NCBI GenBank assembly: GCA_011037195.1
Contig: JAAEAF010001590.1
Span: 1-64,000, forward strand
Direction: 5' to 3'
From: Triatoma infestans
Lineage: Eukaryota > Arthropoda > Insecta > Hemiptera > Reduviidae
DNA: 64,000 nt
Under the pieces are notes generated by a model. The model was given only the letters and a program-made list of their open reading frames with translations, made no database searches and was not told where the DNA came from. The position numbers and the translations under genes were made by a program. This document shows positions 1 to 11,645 of this stretch, one piece after another; the first letter of the stretch is position 1; the number at the start of each line of letters is the position of its first letter.

Positions 1-597
1 TAGGGTAAAGCTAGGAGAGATGACGCACATTTCAAAGTTATGCTCTGTATCAAAATATAGGAGATATATTAAAGAGGTAATGCTTATAAAACATATGTCG
101 ACTACTATTATCTACATAAAAGTGTTATTTTTCAAAATAAAGTCATTCTCATTTATTCCAGAAACAAAATACAAATACACTATATTTGGCCGTCTCTCCT
201 ACTATGGTAGGATAGATGACGCACCATGGGTAGGAGACCTCTCCTCTGTGAAGGTAACATGGTTGATCGACATGACACTTGGTAAACACTATGTCTACGG
301 GTCCAACTTTAACGACAGCTGGAAATCTTTCATTTCAATTGCAATTATTATAGTATATAAAAAAGAAAAAAATTTACTAAGCGTTATGAAAACTCAGGTA
401 TTCACCAGATATAACTGATGCGTATAAATGTTCGTAGAACACAGAGAACACACAAAATAACTGAAAAATTTTGCAATATGTTTGCTTCTGATCTCTCTAC
501 TCCTGGACTAACTTGCATGACGCCACGAGGTGGCAAACAAGAGAAGTAAAGCCTGCGTCTTCTCTCCTACCCCGTCATCTCTCCTAACTTTACTCTA
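1..597. mobile_element. MITE-like element with about 25-bp terminal inverted repeats
   Basis: The window opens with TAGGGTAAAGCTAGGAGAGA and the complement of 573-597 reads TAGAGTAAAGTTAGGAGAGA, so both ends share about 25 bp (TAGRGTAAAGYTAGGAGAGATGACG). The motif recurs inside near 188-236 (tctctcctac, gatgacgcacc). No transposase is encoded; the 132-codon ORF across it has no recognisable domain. The left edge coincides with base 1, so the target duplication cannot be read. A non-autonomous DNA transposon is the simplest reading; the superfamily is unknown. Confidence 0.55.
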
Positions 598-1555
598 ACT
601 CATTTCCGGGTATTTGTCAAAAGGTACTATTCTTTTTTCTCTTAATAGAGCAAAAGCTTAGATTAAGTTTTGAAGGCACTCTATATAAACAAAACATTTT
701 TTCTTAAAAGGTGTCCAAACATAAGATTGGCAACCAATAATTTAACACCGATTTAATTTGAACCATCAGCTATTGGATTGAGCCAGTTATTCGCACAATA
801 ATGAATAAAAACTTTTTTCTAGCAATTTTAACAAAATAGTTCGCGTTAAACATTTGGAGAAGTGAGGAACACAAGTGGAAGGGAAACAGGATTCAACGAC
901 TGTCACCATCACCCGCAGCTAAATGTAAATCAAGTACATCAAAAGATTTTTATTAAATCAAAGAGCAGAGAGGGCCGCCATAAAATAAAGTGCCAACTTA
1001 CCACTCCATTCTGTAAAAGTAAACTGCCTAATTAATTAATCGTTTGACTCAATTAAATTAAACACTTATTTAATTGGAATTAACTTGAATTCTGAAACTA
1101 ATAATTATGAATGAATATTAAAGATGAAATGTTTAAAGAGATAATTACTTTTGAAATAAAAGGGGGTGGTTTATTTCTCTACTAAGGATTTCCATCTTAA
1201 GTTGGAGCCTAAAAGAATCAATGTTTTTTTTCCTCTATACTTACACACAGAAGATTCAAAGATTCAACAGTAATTCCTAAAGCACTTTCTTTTTTTACCT
1301 AGCCAATTATAACTGCAAGATAAATATAAGGAAAAAAGTACTGAATATAGAACAAACGGATATATATAAAGCCTTACTCAGCAAATAATCGCCATTTTAT
1401 GAAAGTGTTTAATTTCTAAATGACAAAAATTTATTTATTTGTAATGTCTCACAAAGCAGTTGTCAGAGAATTATGAGAGGGTTAGTTTTTAGAGTTATAG
1501 CATCAATATTGTAATTTTATTTCAGAGGGAGGCTATTATATATTACCACCTTGAC
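598..1555. other. AT-rich intergenic DNA, nothing recognised
   Basis: No ORF with a recognisable domain, no RNA gene and no clear repeat copy was seen. Confidence 0.5.
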
Positions 1556-2330
1556 GGGTTATCCTCTCAAACATTGTGCTTGAAAATAGCAATCCATGAG
1601 ATTTACTGTGAAATGATTGAGATGATTGGGCACATTTGTAGTCTAAATGGAATATCTGTGGGAGGTTCCCAAATTCCCCCCCAAAAAACAAGGTGATCAC
1701 GATCATGTTCCCTTACGTAAATTAATATGAATTCGAAAAACAAGGTGATCACGATCATGTTCCCTTACATAAATTAATATGAATTCGAAAATTATAAAAT
1801 TTTGACTTAATTGCGTAAATATTCGAAATATTTTATATCCAGGTGAATCTGCGGGTGTTAACTTCCGGTTTTTGAATCGAACAAATTTAGTTTTTGTTAC
1901 AGTAAAGAGGAAGTAAAAACTTTTGTAAATTTCACCTACAATTAGGACATATAAATTCGCAATCATGTAAGGCTATCAGTGGAGAGCCCATATTTTGATT
2001 ATCTTTTAAGCTTCTAAGGTCATTGTCTTGCAAAAAACTTAGATCTTTAGGTCTAGATCGAAGATCAATCAACGTCTCAACATTGAAATGGTAATCAATC
2101 TCTGATATCACAACTTGATAGAATCTTTTGATGAAAGACTAGTCAGAATTGAACAGACAAAGTAAGATAAGACGGTTGTCCTCTCATTGCGCTTGAAAAT
2201 AGCAATCAATGAGATTTTCTGTGAAATGATTGAGATGATTGGGCACATTTGTAGCCTAAATGGAATATCTGTGAGAGGTTCCCAAATCCCCCTCCCTCCA
2301 AAAAAACAAGGTGATCAGGATTATGTTCCT
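1556..2330. repeat. Dispersed direct repeat of about 155 bp, two copies
   Basis: The block 1556-1712 (tatcctctcaaacattgtgc, gattgagatgattgggcaca, gaggttcccaaat) recurs in the same orientation at about 2172-2325 with roughly 90 percent identity by eye. About 460 bp of unrelated sequence lies between. The 87-codon minus ORF at 1703-1966 lies between the copies and shows no known domain. Confidence 0.6.
1689..1792. repeat. Perfect-period tandem duplication, 52-bp unit x 2
   Basis: 1689-1740 and 1741-1792 both begin CAAGGTGATCACGATCATGT and differ at about one position (cgtaaa versus cataaa). The unit contains the palindrome GTGATCAC. A recent local duplication at the end of the first dispersed repeat copy. 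Confidence 0.8.
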
Positions 2331-3182
2331 TTTAGTCAACAACAGTGGAACAAATCCTAAACAGAATGCTTGCATATGAGCGAAAACAGTTTTGAGTTTA
2401 ACTTAGACGAAAAATATGTTGAACTCCAACGATTCTTATTGTGATAACTCTCATAGTCTTCAGAGCATAATATCACAAACCTATGAAACCCTAACAAGAC
2501 TTTCAGTACAGAAAATGCTCTACCTCATAAACGAAGATGGTTCAGATTTCTACAATCCTGGGGTCAGAAACACAATGCCACAGAGCGAGGCTGACCCCGT
2601 ACTCTAAAGTAAAGTTGGTGACTGACTCGTACTCTTTAAAGTTGGTGATAAAGTTACTCTTTTAGTATAGTTGGAAATTAAAGTTACTCTTTAAGTAAGT
2701 TTGGTGACTGTCTAAAGTTGATTTAGTATCTGCCCGAAAGCCCCTCCCACAGATAGTCAGCTTACAGTCAATTTCTCTTGTCGCTGGAGACTTCTAGGTA
2801 CAAAATTTGTTGTGGTGATAAAAGCCCCATATCGCCAATTTACTGTTGTCAGCGTATCTTGTACTTCGTAGCGCGATGGTGGTACCTTGATGTGATTCCT
2901 AATGAAACAACTGTTTCCAGCTTTGATGTGATTTCTGGTTCCAATTTGTTGGCTACTGGTTCCATTACACCACGTATTATCTGGAGTAGTGTACTAGGAC
3001 ATTATTAGGATTTTTTCGGTCTAATTATGCACGATGTTTTCAGAAATTTACGGGATAACTTTTCACTAAAAGCCACGAAACAATCCGATAAAAGAACGAT
3101 AAACGTTTTTTCCATTCTACTAATAAATAACTCCTACGTTTGTTTGTTTTCTGCCATAGTTTACGTTATAGTGTTATACAAT
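2331..3182. other. AT-rich DNA with a degenerate short tandem repeat
   Basis: 2607-2720 holds several imperfect repeats of an AAAGTTGGTGA / AAAGTTACTCTTT motif. A 63-codon plus ORF (2416-2607) and a 76-codon plus ORF (2778-3008) have no recognisable domain and are not called as genes. Confidence 0.4.
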
Positions 3183-3960
3183 TATTGTTTTTTTTTTCTT
3201 TATAGAGCAGAAAAAACCTTTTTATTTATGCCAACGTTTCAACCCATATATCAGGACCTTTATCACTAATTTTAATCTAATGCACATTTATATCATTAGC
3301 AAACTATTTGCACTAACATTTGACATTCAACTGGATTTAAAAACAGACGGTCACTAATATTCCAGAATATGTATATTCTGAAATATATATACTTTCAAAA
3401 TTTAATAGTTTAAAGATAATTTTAAGAAAAAACTTAAAATAAAATAATAAGTAGTTGATGAATTATGTTATGAAAAAATTTGGAGAGGATCGGTCAAGAA
3501 AGAAACAATTCAATCATGCCAACGTTTCGACAGAGCTTCCTGTCTTTATCAAAGCTTTAATATAAAGGTAGTCATTTTATTTTTCTGTAGAAGATTTGAG
3601 TCAACTAGTAACTTTTTCTCTTTTTTATATTTCTGCGGTGTAAAAAATATGTATGTTTAAAAATTCTTTCTCCACATCTTCATCATGACTACCTATATTA
3701 TTATTAATGCCTTGATAAAGACAGCAAACTCTGTCGAAACGTTGGCATGTCCAACGAAAGAAACATTAAAGTAGATAGAATTATAAATGACAAAACCTAG
3801 AACTATAAAGAGCAAGGACCTGAAATAAAAATCTTGTTTCTTTCTTGACCGATCCTCACCAAATTTCTTCTTAACAAAAAACTTAAACTTTGTTGAAGGC
3901 ATGGGTTGAAACGTTGGCATAAACGAAATTTTTCTCTGCCCTATAACCCAAAAAAAACAA
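3183..3960. repeat. FB3: three nested inverted repeats (fold-back element)
   Basis: Outer arms 3183-3248 and 3899-3960 share TTATGCCAACGTTTCAACCC in opposite orientation. Middle arms 3471-3507 and 3833-3871 share GATCGGTCAAGAAAGAAACA. Inner arms 3510-3580 and 3688-3756 share CATGCCAACGTTTCGACAGA. The layout suggests fold-back elements inserted within related fold-back elements. No protein is encoded; ORFs at 3693-3920 (-) and 3906-4097 (+) are shadows of the repeats. Confidence 0.65.
3707..3748 (+). ncRNA. Diverged hammerhead-ribozyme-like motif in FB3
   Basis: AUGCC (3707-3711) can pair with GGCAU (3744-3748) as a closing stem. Between them lie UUGAUAA in the position of the CUGANGA core, one extra A, a 5-bp stem GACAG/CUGUC, GAAA, the palindrome ACGU, then U. 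Two invariant core positions differ from the hammerhead consensus (first C to U, second G to A), so activity is unlikely. The layout still matches the FB1 and FB2 motifs. Confidence 0.35.
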
Positions 3961-4664
3961 TGTTTATATCACTAATACATAACAAATCTATAAAATATTT
4001 GGTTTTGAGGTTGAACCAATTCGACCAAACCTCCAAACACACAGTCAGATATAGACGACTACACTATAAGCGAAAAACATATTTTCCAAAACCTTAAAAA
4101 AACATAAAAAAAAAGTTTTCTGACATTAAAAAACCATTCCCCCCCCCCATATTTTTCTCCTGTTTGATCATATAATATACAAATTAATGAACCATGAAAA
4201 AACACAACCTACTACACGCATACTCCATAATTCATTAAACACTGTCCAACACGATAAAAATATTGGCTTTTTTTCAAAGCCGGTCATTTAATTAATCTTC
4301 AAGTCTTTTTTTTTTTTTTTAAGTATACATATCCATAAAAAAATATGCACATAAAATCACAAACATGTTGTGGGACACTACATAACTTAAAACAGTAGCT
4401 AAAAATTTTATATTATTTACGAATAGACTTAAGTCAAGAATGCAAAAAAATATCTATTATGCAAAATTCACCGATCTTTCTCTCTTATAGGACTTTATTG
4501 CAGAATTATAAATGACAAATTATTTTGCGAACTTTGGAATTTTTACTAGGTATTCATTTGTCTTCACTTTTATATATAAGTAGGAATACCTAAAATGAAA
4601 CGTTTAAGTGAAGCGCAAAACCATTCAAAACTTATTTTTCTAGGAGAAATATTTACAAAAAAAA
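3961..4664. other. AT-rich intergenic DNA, nothing recognised
   Basis: Homopolymer-rich sequence with no coding or structured element seen. Confidence 0.5.
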
Positions 4665-5658
4665 TCTGGTGTGAAACACTCAGACAACTTTCCTCTTACT
4701 CCAATTCTCAAAATTATAATTGAAAAATATTTATAGTTTGTGTAACAAATTTAATTAAATACGTCGAAAACTGCAAAAAACTGTCCAGTAAAAACGCACT
4801 TCAGGTTTACTAATTTTCTTGAAACTTGGAATTTTAGACATCCATTTATTTCTAATTAATTTTGTTGGGATGATAGAATTGTATAATCCAACTATGATAG
4901 CACTTTAGAGAAAAACATAATCCCACCCATCCTCCAAAAAAGCACTTAACTGAATTTTCCCAGAGAAATGTTTTAAATAAAAGTTGTAGATCTTTGTATG
5001 TTTAGTTTATATTATGAAGTTTGAAGAAAATTGATGAAGACATTTTCGAGAAAATTGCGAAAAACTTGAAAAAATCATTTAGTAAAGTGGTAAAGTAAAC
5101 GCACTTCCGGTTATCCGATCTCTTTGAAACTCGGAATTTCAACAACATATTCAATTCTAATTAACATTATTTTGATAATAGAATTGTTTAATACACTAAA
5201 ATAGCACTTTAGATGAAACGTAACCCCACCCCACCCGTATATGTAACGCCGTTAAATGAATTTTCCCGGAGAAATGTTACAAATAAAAGTTGTAGCTGGT
5301 TTGTATGAGTAGTTCGTATACCAAGTTTGAAGAAAATCGTCGGACCCATTTTTGAGAAAAACGAAAAAAAAAACAAAAAAAAAGCAACTAGTAAAGTGTA
5401 CTTCCGGTTGAGGAATTTTGACAGATAACGTACTGTCAATGCCATGGTGATAGCCTAAACGGAATATCAAGTTTCAACTTTCTACGATTTTTCGTTTTTG
5501 AGCTATGCTGTTCACAAACACACACCACACAAACCATTTGCTAAAAACCACTTTTTTGGACTCAGGGGACTTCAAAACGGATATTTCCGGTGAAAACTCG
5601 ATATCGAAAATTTGACACGATTAGAGAATACTTCCTCTTACTAGGAGTAAGAGAAAGT
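4665..5658 (+). mobile_element. Family A copy 1, full length
   Basis: Starts TCTGGTGTGAAACACTCAGA after an A-run and ends TAGGAGTAAGAGAAAGT. Module 1 starts near 4797 (CACTTCAGG, one change from CACTTCCGG), module 2 at 5101 and module 3 at 5399. The 3' end can fold ACTTCCTCTTACT against AGTAAGAGAAAGT. The overlapping minus ORFs at 5209-5470 are translations of repeat sequence and are not genes. Confidence 0.85.
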
Positions 5659-5702
5659 AATTATACTGTTATACACCACCAGTTGAGTAAAACAAAAAAA
5701 CT

Positions 5703-5982
5703 TTGGTGTGAAACACTCACACGACTTTCTCTTACACAAATTAATACAATTTAATTTAAAAAAATTCTCAAAAATTCCAATATTTATTAAAGTTTAGTTT
5801 GATATGCCTTAAAAAAGGGGTTTAGAGGTTAAAATAATTATATATCTCTGAGCGGACTTGTATGGTGCACCCTCTGTCAAAATCAACAAAGCTATTGCAG
5901 TTTAAATTATGCCAACCATACAGAAACACAGTCATATATACAAACACACACTCACAGAGTCACAGAGTAAAAAGAAAGTAAA
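5703..5982 (+). mobile_element. Short divergent family A relative
   Basis: Begins GGTGTGAAACACTCACACGA and ACTTTCTCTTAC like family A. It then runs into diverged sequence with a CA-rich tract, ending agtaaaaagaaagt. It lies 45 bp after copy 1 in the same orientation and lacks the CACTTCCGG modules. Confidence 0.5.
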
Positions 5983-6499
5983 AAAAAAAAAGTTGAAATA
6001 TCAACCAAATTTGTTCAAAAACTATGATAAATTTGTTAAAAATGTTTTACAAATTAATTAAAAACAAAAACATTAAAATATATAGAATTGAAAAATCTAT
6101 TAAATGAATTTGGTCAAGTAACAGAAAAAAATAAACTCTTGGTATGTACAAACGGGTAGATCGTGTGGGGTGGGGGGATTTAATTAATTAAAATAAATAT
6201 CCACTCATTGTAAGTCAGGTTTGCAAGCTGTTAAATAATGACCTGAAATAAAAAAAAAGCCTTTCTCCTGAATAATTACAATTAACATATATACACGTAA
6301 AGTAGGTCACATTTAAAGGCACATATGTTCAGCTTGGGGAAAACACGGCAAAAAGTACAAAAATATTACGATCAACAATACAAACAAGAGAAATGGATGT
6401 GAAGTACCCAGACAATTTTCTCCTACTGCTATTAAAATAATTATGTAATAAATATAGACAACTTTTCTTCACACTTCAGATTTTACTGATTTTTCCTAA
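5983..6499. other. AT-rich DNA with a decayed family A start
   Basis: 6385-6440 (gtgaagtacccagacaattttctcctact) resembles a decayed family A 5' end. Nothing else was recognised. Confidence 0.35.
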
Positions 6500-6636
6500 C
6501 ATTATATGTAATGGGAGTGGAGGACAAGCACCGTCTACCAAGGAAGGTAGAAGGCACCAGTAGACAGCGCCAGCATTGAACGAACCAAATAATATCCGGT
6601 ATTTTATCCGTCATAGCATGAATATTGGTTTTGTTC

Positions 6637-6672
6637 CTTGACCGGTTTCGGATTTTCATCCATCGTCAGAGC
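6637..6672 (-). ncRNA. Hammerhead-core-like motif (CUGACGA...GAAACCGGUC)
   Basis: On the minus strand: CUGACGA, one extra U, a 4-bp stem GGAU/AUCC, GAAA, the palindrome ACCGGU, then C. The closing stem is weak here (about 1 bp). It resembles FB2 and the motif at 32622-32655 but lies in otherwise different flanking sequence. Confidence 0.3.
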
Positions 6673-6725
6673 AAATTCACCAAGTTCGTGTACAGAGTTC
6701 ACTTCAACGAAATGTTTCTGTTAGA

Positions 6726-6787
6726 CTCACACTTGGTTGTATATATGTCACTTGTTCGTTGACATATATACAACCAACAAGTGTGAG
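6726..6787. repeat. Long perfect hairpin
   Basis: Left arm 6726-6750 (ctcacacttggttgtatata then tgtca) pairs with right arm 6760-6787, with a 3-nt bulge and a 9-nt loop. It sits just beside the hammerhead-like motif and may belong to the same fold-back element. No terminator or miRNA role can be shown from sequence. Confidence 0.7.
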
Positions 6788-6899
6788 CGGAAGTTGGTTT
6801 GGTTTGCCTACGGGAACAGTTCCGCCTTCTCCCAATCTCTCACAAGAACATTCCTAACTCCAACCTATTCTGCCTATCCCACGAACTAGCGGTAAAAAA

Positions 6900-8652
6900 A
6901 TTGTCAAAGTCGGTAGCACAGAAAAGCACCTTGTAGAAATGAAGAGATATTGCGAGGGTAAGCGCTGGTCCTATCTTTCTTGCGAGCGATTCCCTCAGAA
7001 TCTTCCAAGAGCATTAGCAGTAGACGTAGACTGCTTTAGACTCATCTCTGGCCATGACTTTCTCCACAGCACCATCTTCACAAAAAATTGGGATAACTGA
7101 TACCCACGTTTTACCGCTATGCGACACGGATGATATAATTCCAGATATCTCTTTAGTTGTTATTAATTGCAGTAGATTAATGCAGACGAAAGTCATTCCA
7201 GTTTGGCTAAACACTACAGAACGCAGAAATGCTTTCAATGGCATAAGGCAATAAAAAAATATATATTTCAAATAAATATGGTAGGTATTTATGTGGATAG
7301 AAGTTTGAAGAAGGGATGGCGAATATTTGAAACGATCCCATCACTTCCTCTTACAAGCAATAAGAGGAAGTAAGAACAGTTTATTTAGCGGAAATAAAGT
7401 CTTATTTCAACAAAACATACATAAACTCTCTAGGAAACCCATTTTCACATCATTTCATCATCTTCCCCTCTACTTATTCTCTATTTCATCTTGTTTTTCG
7501 TTTTGTTTTTTTCCTTGGAAGAAGTTTATACCACAAATTTGAACGACTCCATGTCAAGAGAAAGAAAAAAGGGGAAAACAAAACAAAAAAAGTAAAATGG
7601 GGCAAAGTCTTAACAACCAACTTAGTAGTTACATACAACCAGTTAAAAGACGACTCAACTTTCCCCCACCCAAAAGCTCTTCCCCAAAGTACAAAACCAA
7701 AGAAGCTCCTTTTAAAAAACGTGCACACACACAGAGCACACTATTACTATTGTGAAAGTAAAGTAGCTCCAGCTGCTAATAAATCTGCTTGGTCAAAAAA
7801 AAAAAAGAAGTAGAAAGAAAAAAGAAACCCTAATTACTTTGAGCTTAATAGAGACATATAAAGTCCATTAAAAGAAAAGTTGAAGTTTAAACCATTTCTG
7901 CAGCAACAGAGAACTTCATATAACTTTTTACTAATATGATTAATTATATTTTAAAATATTAAATGAAATAAAGTTGCGGTTTAAGAATATATATATATAT
8001 ATGTAATTAAAAAAAAAATAAAGTTCATTTTATTAAAGAAAGATAAAAAACTGACAAACTGACGCAATTAAGATGGCATTAAATCTTCTCTATATATTAC
8101 TACCATAAGATCTATAGCTCATAATGGGATTTCATCATCCCACAACTTAGACACATCCAACCCTTGATTACGACCTTTCACTAAATTCCCCAAGTATCCA
8201 ACCAAAATCTACTTTTCCCAGAAAAAACCATTTCAAATAAAGCTGGATAGGTTTATGTAAATGCAGTTAGCATTTCCGATATAAACATCACGTTATTGGT
8301 CAAGATAGTTCTAAAAAACTATTTCTTTTTTTTTTCTTAATTTTATTAAAAAAAATATATAATCCATAACTTAACAGGAAGACCTTCTGAAATAGGACAT
8401 TCTTAAGAAATAGAAAATTGTAGTATATGAATTTTTAAAACAGTTAAAAATATTGAGCGTATATTTCATACACATCATGCATAATGCGTGATTGAACAAT
8501 GCATTGCTCTGAAGTTAGCCTTTAGAATAGTGGTTCTCTTATTTTTTTTTGGCGATATGATAACCTTTGAGAACGCGACTCCATTAATTAAGGCTTTCTG
8601 AATACTATAGTATAATGAATACTGGTTACATTTTTGTTTAACTGCACTTTTT
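6900..8652. other. AT-rich intergenic DNA with unassigned small ORFs
   Basis: Overlapping ORFs lie at 7054-7254 (+, 66 codons) and 7014-7271 (-, 85 codons) in slightly GC-richer sequence. Neither has a domain I recognise, and neither is called as a gene. A short palindrome at 7348-7380 (acttcctcttac / aagaggaagtaag) matches the family A end hairpin. The rest is low complexity. Confidence 0.35.
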
Positions 8653-9600
8653 TTTTTTGTAATCGTGTCAAATTTTCGATATTGAGTTTCCACCGGAAAT
8701 ATCTGTTTTGAGGTCCCCTGAGTACAAAAAAGTGGCTTTTAGCAAATGGTATGTATGTATGTGAACAGCATAGCTCCAAAACGAAAAATCGCAGAAAGTT
8801 CAAACTTGATATTCCGGTTAGGTATCACCCTGGATTTAACAGTACGTTATCTGTCAGTATTCCACAACCGGAAGTACCACTTGACTAGTTTTTTTTTACT
8901 TTTTTGCGATTTTCTCAAAAATGGCTACGACGATTTTCTTTAAACTTGATACATCAGCTACACATACAAGAGCTACAACTTTTATTTGAAACATTTCTCT
9001 GGAAAAATTCATTTAAGGGCACTTTTGAGGGAGAGGTGGGGTCAGGTTTTCATCTAAAGTGCTATTTCAATTTATTGGACAATTCGCTCATCTAAATAAT
9101 GTTAATTACAATTAAATATATTGTTGAAATTCCAAGTTTGAAATAAATCGCATAACCGGAAGTGCGTTTACTTTACCCCTTTACTAAATTTTTTTTTTTT
9201 TTTCACTTTTTCCGATTTTCTCAAAAATGGCTTCGATGATTTTCTTGAAACTTCTTGTATAAACTACGCATACAAAGATCTACAACTTTTACTTAAAACA
9301 TTTCTTTAGGAACATTCATTTAAGGGCACTTTTAGGGAAGGGGTGGGGTTATGTTTTTCTTTAAAATGCTATCATAGTTGATTATACAATTCTATCATCC
9401 AAACAAAATTAATTGGAAATAAATATATAGCCAAAATTCCGAGTTTTAGGAAATTTAATAAACCGGAAGTGCGCTTTTACTGAACAGTTTTTTCAGTTTT
9501 CGACGAATTTCATTAATTTTGGTACATTAACTATAAAAGTTGTCAATTATAATTTTGAGAACTGGAGTAAGAGAAAGTTGTGTGAGTGTTTCACACAATA
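8653..9600 (-). mobile_element. Family A copy 2
   Basis: In minus sense it runs from the start at 9600 (ggagtaagagaaagttgtgt then gagtgtttcacac on the plus strand) to the module 3 end near 8653. Module openers on the plus strand are ACCGGAAGT at about 8868, 9157 and 9464. The terminal hairpin is lost, replaced by a T-run. ORFs at 8475-9095 are repeat shadows. Confidence 0.8.
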
Positions 9601-11029
9601 TTTTTTTTTTTTTTTTTGTTAAATCATTTAATGCAAATTTCTAGCTTAATTACTTAGTAAAGGGAAAATGGCAGTTCTGGAGCACTTTTTTGTAAGGGCC
9701 ACTTTCCCGCATCCCTGGACCCCTTTGGTTACAGCACTGTTCCCCCCGATCTCCCAGTTTTTTTTTTGTTTGTTGAGAAAATCATAAAAATAAACTAATA
9801 AGGCAAATTTGTACATACGATTAAAGATTTTTCACAAAAACCTTAGTGGGCTGATCCCTTCTCAGGTCCTGAAACAAAAATTATTTTGATTTTAATATCG
9901 TTTAAGATTGTTTATATAAAAAAAAAAAATAAATAAATCAAAAATTCAGGAAAAATGAAATATTAATTTCTGACTGAGCGGAGGGGTTACTAAACTTGTA
10001 ATTTCAAAATTTGAAATTTCAATTCCAAGAATCGACTGATTAAAGTAGAAGGGTCAACAAAATTCAGAAGTTTATTTCAAGCTGACATACAATTTATTAC
10101 CACTAACTGACAAGAAGTTTTGACATAACTGAATTTTACCTGAATAGCAGGTAAAATTGAACACTGGTCTAAAAAAAAAAACCATTAACCATTTATTGAC
10201 CACAACTGAACCTATTGTTCAACTAATGTTAAATACTGTAACACTAAACTGTGATCTTGAATAAATATTAAGTATTAAACAACCATAAAATTTGAACATT
10301 TGATAGAATGTTGTAGTAAATCTTCTGATTACAAAATAAGGCACGTAGTTGGTTCACAGATTTGTAATCTAATGGAAGTTCACAAGATCACAAAAAAGAA
10401 GAAGAGAATTATTTATGTGAACTACAATTACTAGAAGAAAATGTTGACATTATAAGAGAAATATAACTTTTGAAATTGAATAGCAAAAAGGAAAATTTCT
10501 TTTGTTCATTCCAAATAAAATTCAACAAAAAACCAAACAAATTTTGAAATGTTATTTGAAATGTAATTCCTCGGATTTCCCCCTCCCTAATATAAATTTT
10601 ACTGTGAAAATGTTTCAGATACATTACAAGTGATACATTGAATCTGTTCATCCTTTAATAACATTATTATAGCCGTTTTTAAGAAAATTTAAAAAAAAAA
10701 ACCTATTCTGTAAAGTACTCCTTCCGATTTACCTATTTTCTTCAAATTTGGAATTCTAGCAATGCCTTTTAAATATTATATAGATGATGGATTTAGAAAA
10801 TTAGAGAAAACTGTCGTATTGTAAGTGGACTTGACAAATTAAAAAAAATAAATAAAAAAATAGAAGTTCTTAAATTAAAACATTTGTTTAAATATTTTAA
10901 AATCGATTTAAAAATAAAAAAATAAATAATTAAAGATAAAAAAATGTAATAAAATTTTGCTTAACTTTAACCTCTACAATGTGAATTTGAATTCAACCTT
11001 CCCCTTTGCAATGGAAGTCATTCTTTTTA
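9601..11029. other. AT-rich DNA with decayed family A pieces
   Basis: 10525-10640 and 10665-10760 resemble diverged family A modules (attttactgtgaaaatgtt; ctccttccgatttacctatt). The 80-codon minus ORF at 10409-10651 is a translation of such a module. No gene was seen. Confidence 0.35.
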
Positions 11030-11645
11030 CTATTCTACAAGAGCTATTAACTCGTATGAGGTATGAGGTAAGGCTGGTATGGGAATGTCTCGAGATACTC
11101 ACGGAGATAACCAAAATAGAGTCCTTCTCATATGTAGCACTGTTCTATCTAGCCCAGGAGAGCACCAGCGGCCCATTTAAAGGACCGGAGCCCTATTGTG
11201 GCATCTCAAAGTGCCTAAAAAGTACAACCATCACAGATAAGGCCCTTTTTCATGGGCCACTGAGGGCTCAATAAACGCTAGCATCGCATGGGCTTGACAA
11301 TGCAGGTTTTGCCAGAAAGAGGAGGAAATGGCACTGTATGGCGCCGTGTCGGTGTGAGGAGCTTGTATGGCTAAGGCTTCGCCTCTTTGGTGAGGAGAGA
11401 CTGGAGTTTGCAGGTTTCATGCAAGGGCCCCCCTCTCAGAACCGTTCATTTTCAGTGTAATCAAACAGACAGATATCGAGAAAAATTCTCTAAGTGTGGG
11501 TGCTCCTCGGACCACCCAGAGATACTCCCCTGTAGCCAAAAGTCCGTACTTAGGGCTGGGCGTGCCCTAAGTCGTGGGTGCCACAATAGACCCATGGGGG
11601 TCACAGTGGCGTAGGCTCAATAGCCAACCTCCCACAGAATTTATT
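11030..11645 (+). pseudogene. Non-LTR retrotransposon fragment: RNase H to zinc-knuckle region
   Basis: 11070-11230 encodes a degraded RNase H C-terminal segment (LVWECLEIL, then GPFKGPEPYCG), matching the same region of the elements at 14.8-15.8 and 34.8-36.2 kb. Near 11302 a second frame gives CRFCQKEEE, the counterpart of CRFCGELEETP at 35.9 kb. The tail at 11590-11640 (cccatgggggtcacagtggc) resembles the 3' UTRs of those elements. There are several frameshifts and no function. Confidence 0.55.

Noticed and set aside
5209..5470. Overlapping 72- and 78-codon minus ORFs
   Set aside because: They translate family A module sequence; equivalent ORFs appear in other copies with different frames, so they are not conserved proteins.
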